NCBI RefSeq assembly: GCF_020181615.1 | Contig: NZ_CP084029.1 | Coordinates: forward strand, 4,012,800 to 4,076,799 | Length of the DNA stretch: 64,000 nt | Direction of reading: 5' to 3' | Source of the DNA: [Mycobacterium] crassicus | GTDB lineage: Bacteria > Actinomycetota > Actinomycetes > Mycobacteriales > Mycobacteriaceae | Shown here: in pieces, positions 61,546-64,000 of the stretch | Layout of the letters: each line of letters opens with the position of its first letter | Numbering within the stretch: position 1 is the stretch's first letter | Position numbers and translations under genes: made by a program | The notes under the pieces: generated by a model | What the model was told of the DNA's origin: nothing | The model's input: only the letters and a program-made list of their open reading frames with translations | Databases searched by the model: none

Positions 61546-61606
61546 GTTGACTCTGCGTGTGCCAGGCGACCTACTCGCACTTCTGCCTGGTACCCGCAGA
61601 GTCGAC
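61546..61606. terminator. Long hairpin between convergent adhB and yceI genes
   Basis: A 22-base stem (61546-61567 with 61585-61606, one mismatch and two G-T pairs) closes a 17-base loop. It includes the exact inverted arms GACTCTGCG and CGCAGAGTC. It lies between the adhB and YceI stops, where a bidirectional terminator would be expected. No T run follows on either strand. Confidence 0.55.
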
Positions 61607-61619
61607 GAAGGCTGGGCGA

Positions 61620-62159
61620 CTAGCCCGATGTGGCGGGCCGGAACACCAGACTGGCCCTGAGCCTGGTCCGGTTGCCGACCATGCCCAGGAAGTTGCCCTC
61701 TACGGCGAACTGCTTGCGGGTGACCGTCGCCTCGGTGGTCAGTCGCACGGCGCCGTCGTCGAGTGGGGTGACATCGACCTTGAGCGGCAGTGGCCCGGTG
61801 ATCCCTTTGACGGTCAGCTGGGCATCCAGCTGCGCGGTGTTGCCGCCGGCGGACTGCCCGCCGTTGACCACGACGGTGATATCGGGGTACCGGTCGCTGT
61901 CGAAGAAGTTCGACCGCCGCAGGTCATGGTCGCGGGTGCCCAGGCCGGTGTCGACCGAAGCGGCCTTGATGTCGATACGGCCGGTCACGGTGTTGGCGTC
62001 CTTGATCTCGCCGCTGCCGGTGAAGTCGGTGAAAGCGCCACGCACCTTCAGCGCGCCCCACATCGTGCCGTTCTCGAACTTGATGTGCGACTGACCGGTA
62101 TCCAGACTCCAGACGCCGACCGCCTTGGGGCTGCTGAGAAATGTTGCGACAGTCGACAT
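61620..62159 (-). CDS. YceI-family lipid-binding protein
   Basis: A 179-residue YceI-like protein with the lipocalin-type barrel pattern: GVWSLDTGQSHIKFE near residue 14, GSGEIKDANTVTGRIDI, LGTRDHDLRRSNFFD and the C-terminal VTRKQFAVEGN. The family binds isoprenoid or other amphipathic lipids. No signal peptide, so cytosolic. ATG 62159 has GAGGAG about 8 bases upstream. It is divergent from the HIT gene with 112 bases between starts. In M. tuberculosis Rv0760c lies about here instead. Confidence 0.9.
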   Translation of the reverse strand: MSTVATFLSSPKAVGVWSLDTGQSHIKFENGTMWGALKVRGAFTDFTGSGEIKDANTVTGRIDIKAASVDTGLGTRDHDLRRSNFFDSDRYPDITVVVNGGQSAGGNTAQLDAQLTVKGITGPLPLKVDVTPLDDGAVRLTTEATVTRKQFAVEGNFLGMVGNRTRLRASLVFRPATSG

Positions 62160-62258
62160 CTCATCTCCTCTACCTGTTGCGTGGCGAACCCGCGATACCG
62201 GTACCGGCTCGCTGTCGATAATACGCAGCGGCGGCCGTTAAGTCCGGCACTCGGCGCA

Positions 62259-62264
62259 TATGCT
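62259..62264 (+). promoter_or_regulatory. Predicted -10 box of the HIT gene
   Basis: TATGCT matches TANNNT and ends 7 bases before the ATG at 62272, consistent with a leaderless transcript. No clear -35. Confidence 0.45.
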
Positions 62265-62271
62265 GATGCCC

Positions 62272-62676
62272 ATGACCACTGTCTTCACCAAGATCATCAA
62301 CGGGGAGCTGCCGGGCCGATTCGTCTACGAGGACGACGACGTCGTCGCCTTCCTGACCATCGAGCCGATGACGCAGGGACACACCCTGGTGGTGCCCCGC
62401 GCCGAGATCGACCAGTGGCAGGACGTCGACGGCGCTGTTTTCGCCCGGGTGATGGCTGTCGCGCAGCGGATCGGCAAGGCCGTGTGCCGGGCGTTCGACA
62501 CCGAGCGCGCCGGCATGATCATCGCCGGGCTGGAGGTCCCCCACCTACACGTCCACGTCTTTCCCACCCGGAGCCTGTCCGACTTCGGTTTCGCCGGTGT
62601 GGACCGCAATCCCTCTGCCGAGTCGCTGGACGAGGCACAAGACAAGATCACCGCGGCTCTGGTCGAACTTCTCTGA
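62272..62676 (+). CDS. HIT-family nucleotide-binding protein (Rv0759c type)
   Basis: A 134-residue histidine-triad hydrolase with [20 protein letters not shown] at the start, [15 protein letters not shown] and the catalytic HLHVHVF. It cleaves nucleotide phosphoramidates or similar AMP conjugates. The start at ATG 62272 matches Rv0759c; an in-frame ATG 12 bases upstream is less likely given the -10 box. It ends 3 bases before the stop of the convergent phoR gene. Confidence 0.94.
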   Translation: MTTVFTKIINGELPGRFVYEDDDVVAFLTIEPMTQGHTLVVPRAEIDQWQDVDGAVFARVMAVAQRIGKAVCRAFDTERAGMIIAGLEVPHLHVHVFPTRSLSDFGFAGVDRNPSAESLDEAQDKITAALVELL

Positions 62677-62679
62677 GGC

Positions 62680-64000
62680 TCAGCCGATCTCAGCGTGCTC
62701 TTCAGCAGGCTCGGCTGGTATCCCGGTAAGCCGCGGAATCGTGACCCGGAAGGTGCAACCGGCACCGGGTGGAGATTTCACCGAGACTGTGCCGTCGTGC
62801 GCCCGGGTCAGCGAGTCGACGATCGAAAGCCCCAGACCGGTGCCGCCGCTGGTTCGCGCCCGTGACGAGTCCGAGCGGAAGAAGCGCTCAAAGACCCGCT
62901 GCACATCCTGTTCGCTCATCCCGGGCCCCTCATCGACGACCTCGAGTACCGCGTCGTTGCCCTCGGTGCCGACCCGCACGGTGATCGCAGCACTGTCCGG
63001 GGTGTGTTGCAGCGCGTTGGACACCAGGTTGCTCAGCACCTGCCGCAACCGGTGTTCGTCGCCGAGCACCTCGGGGGTGCCCGGACCGTCGAAGACCTCC
63101 AACTCGACGGTGCGCTCCGGTGCGATCGCCCGGGCGTCGTGCACGGCATCGGTGGCCAGCACCAGCAGATCGACCCAGCGCCGTTCCAGGGGGCGCTGGG
63201 CATCCATCCGGGCCAGCAACAGCAGGTCCTCGACGAGCAGCCCCATCCGGCGCGCTTCGCTTTCGATACGCGACATCAGCAGCTCGATGTCGCGGGCCGC
63301 GCCCTGCCGATAGAGCTCGGCGAAACCGCGGATGGTGGTCAGCGGGGTGCGCAGTTCATGGCTGGCGTCGGTGATGAACCGGCGCATCCGCTCCTCGGAG
63401 ACCCGTGCGTTATCCGCCGACGCCACCGAGGACGCCACCGCCTGCTGAATCTGCGCGAGCATTCCGTTCAGTGCCAGCGTGAGCCGGCCGACCTCGGTGC
63501 GCGGATCGCGCTCGGGCACTCTTCGGTCCAACTGGCCGGCGGCGATCGCGGCCGCGGTCTGCTCGACTTCCGTCAACGGTCGCAGGCTCCGGGTGACGAC
63601 CACATATCCGGCGCCACCGAGCACCAGCAGCACCCCGACGCCGATCGCCACCCGCGACCAGGCCAGATATCGCAGGGTGGCGCGGGGATCGGACAGGTCC
63701 CTGGCCACGGTGATCAGCCTGCCGTTCTCGCCGTGCACCGACAGCGCCCGCCAGTGCACACCCGACCCGTCGACCGAGCCGATCGTGATCGGCACCGGGC
63801 CCACGTCGTTGTCCGGCGGCAGCAGCGGTTCGGCGTTCTGGTCGTTGATGACGGTCCAGATGCTGCCGTCGGGGTCGACGTCGCGGACGTAGAAGCTGGT
63901 CGGCGGCCGACCGGGATTCGGGTCCCCTCCGGCGGCCACCGGAACCCGCGGCCGCTGCTCGAGCGCCCAGCCGTGGGCGGCGTCGATGAGGGTCTCGTCG
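62680..64000 (-). CDS. phoR: Sensor histidine kinase PhoR, C-terminal part
   Basis: The gene is cut by the right edge; 439 residues are visible, so only the N-terminus and first membrane helix are missing. Visible in order: the end of an exported sensor domain (TSFYVRDVDPDGSIW), a membrane helix (VAIGVGVLLVLGGAGYVVV), HAMP, the H-box FITDASHELRTPLTTIRG, the N-box NLVSNALQHTP and G-boxes DEGPGMSEQ and GGTGLGLSIVDS. Position next to the HIT gene and sequence match Rv0758 PhoR, the partner of response regulator PhoP, which controls envelope lipids and acid response in M. tuberculosis. phoP should lie just beyond the window. Confidence 0.93.
   Translation of the reverse strand, partial: DETLIDAAHGWALEQRPRVPVAAGGDPNPGRPPTSFYVRDVDPDGSIWTVINDQNAEPLLPPDNDVGPVPITIGSVDGSGVHWRALSVHGENGRLITVARDLSDPRATLRYLAWSRVAIGVGVLLVLGGAGYVVVTRSLRPLTEVEQTAAAIAAGQLDRRVPERDPRTEVGRLTLALNGMLAQIQQAVASSVASADNARVSEERMRRFITDASHELRTPLTTIRGFAELYRQGAARDIELLMSRIESEARRMGLLVEDLLLLARMDAQRPLERRWVDLLVLATDAVHDARAIAPERTVELEVFDGPGTPEVLGDEHRLRQVLSNLVSNALQHTPDSAAITVRVGTEGNDAVLEVVDEGPGMSEQDVQRVFERFFRSDSSRARTSGGTGLGLSIVDSLTRAHDGTVSVKSPPGAGCTFRVTIPRLTGIPAEPAEEHAEIG

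Overview
This is a stretch of a high-GC actinobacterial chromosome, almost certainly a Mycobacterium (sensu lato) outside the tuberculosis complex. Many proteins read like close homologues of M. tuberculosis proteins, and gene order follows the Rv0808-to-Rv0758 segment in reverse: purF, a sterol-carrier-like protein, purL, pepC, DyP peroxidase/encapsulin, purQ-purS, an MBL protein, an FAD dehydrogenase, ptrB-purC, cyp126-purB, TetR/esterase, purD, an aldA cluster, the cyp123-cyp51-ferredoxin operon, adhB, a HIT protein and phoR. Locus-tag comparisons are from memory, not from a search. No rRNA, tRNA, CRISPR array or insertion sequence was seen, and no gene-free gap exceeds 300 bases. Leaderless or GTG starts and 1-4 base start/stop overlaps are common.

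Region 1 (1-8000, minus strand) is an accessory catabolic cluster where M. tuberculosis has purF directly followed by purM. It holds two Rieske-type oxygenase alpha subunits, each followed by a member of the same family of about 110-residue helical proteins. Also present are an amidohydrolase, a MarR regulator, an SDR dehydrogenase, a TauD-like dioxygenase and two acyl-CoA dehydrogenases. One Rieske subunit has lost both histidine ligands of the cluster, and the amidohydrolase lacks its HxH motif. A near-identical palindrome lies in both promoters of the cluster, so the MarR protein probably controls it. The substrate is unknown.

Region 2 (8000-30200) is the purine-biosynthesis backbone (purF, purL, purQ, purS, purC). 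Interleaved are an encapsulin nanocompartment operon (DyP peroxidase with a cargo-loading tail, then the shell protein), an FMN reductase, a small heme catalase, a glutathione-peroxidase-like protein, an intact oligopeptidase B and several membrane or hydrolase genes.

Region 3 (30200-48200) mixes conserved and lineage-specific genes: a secreted GH5-like glycosidase with a PGRS-like glycine-rich linker, a two-TM potassium channel with an altered filter, a TDT transporter, cyp126, purB, and an energy-linked transhydrogenase (pntA as one fused gene, then pntB) in tandem with purB. A TetR regulator and a Tat-exported esterase follow. Last comes a tandem pair of secreted proteins, each with three copies of a domain of about 180 residues that I do not recognise.

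Region 4 (48200-64000) carries purD and an aldehyde dehydrogenase/SDR/carboxymuconolactone-decarboxylase operon. A divergent TetR gene leads the sterol-demethylase operon (cyp123, SDR, cyp51, 3Fe-4S ferredoxin, NTF2-like protein and an additional CYP125-like P450), followed by an NDMA-type alcohol dehydrogenase. One palindrome overlaps both divergent promoters. The window ends with YceI, HIT and the 3' part of phoR. Short dispersed intergenic repeats sit upstream of purC and at the adhB 3' end.
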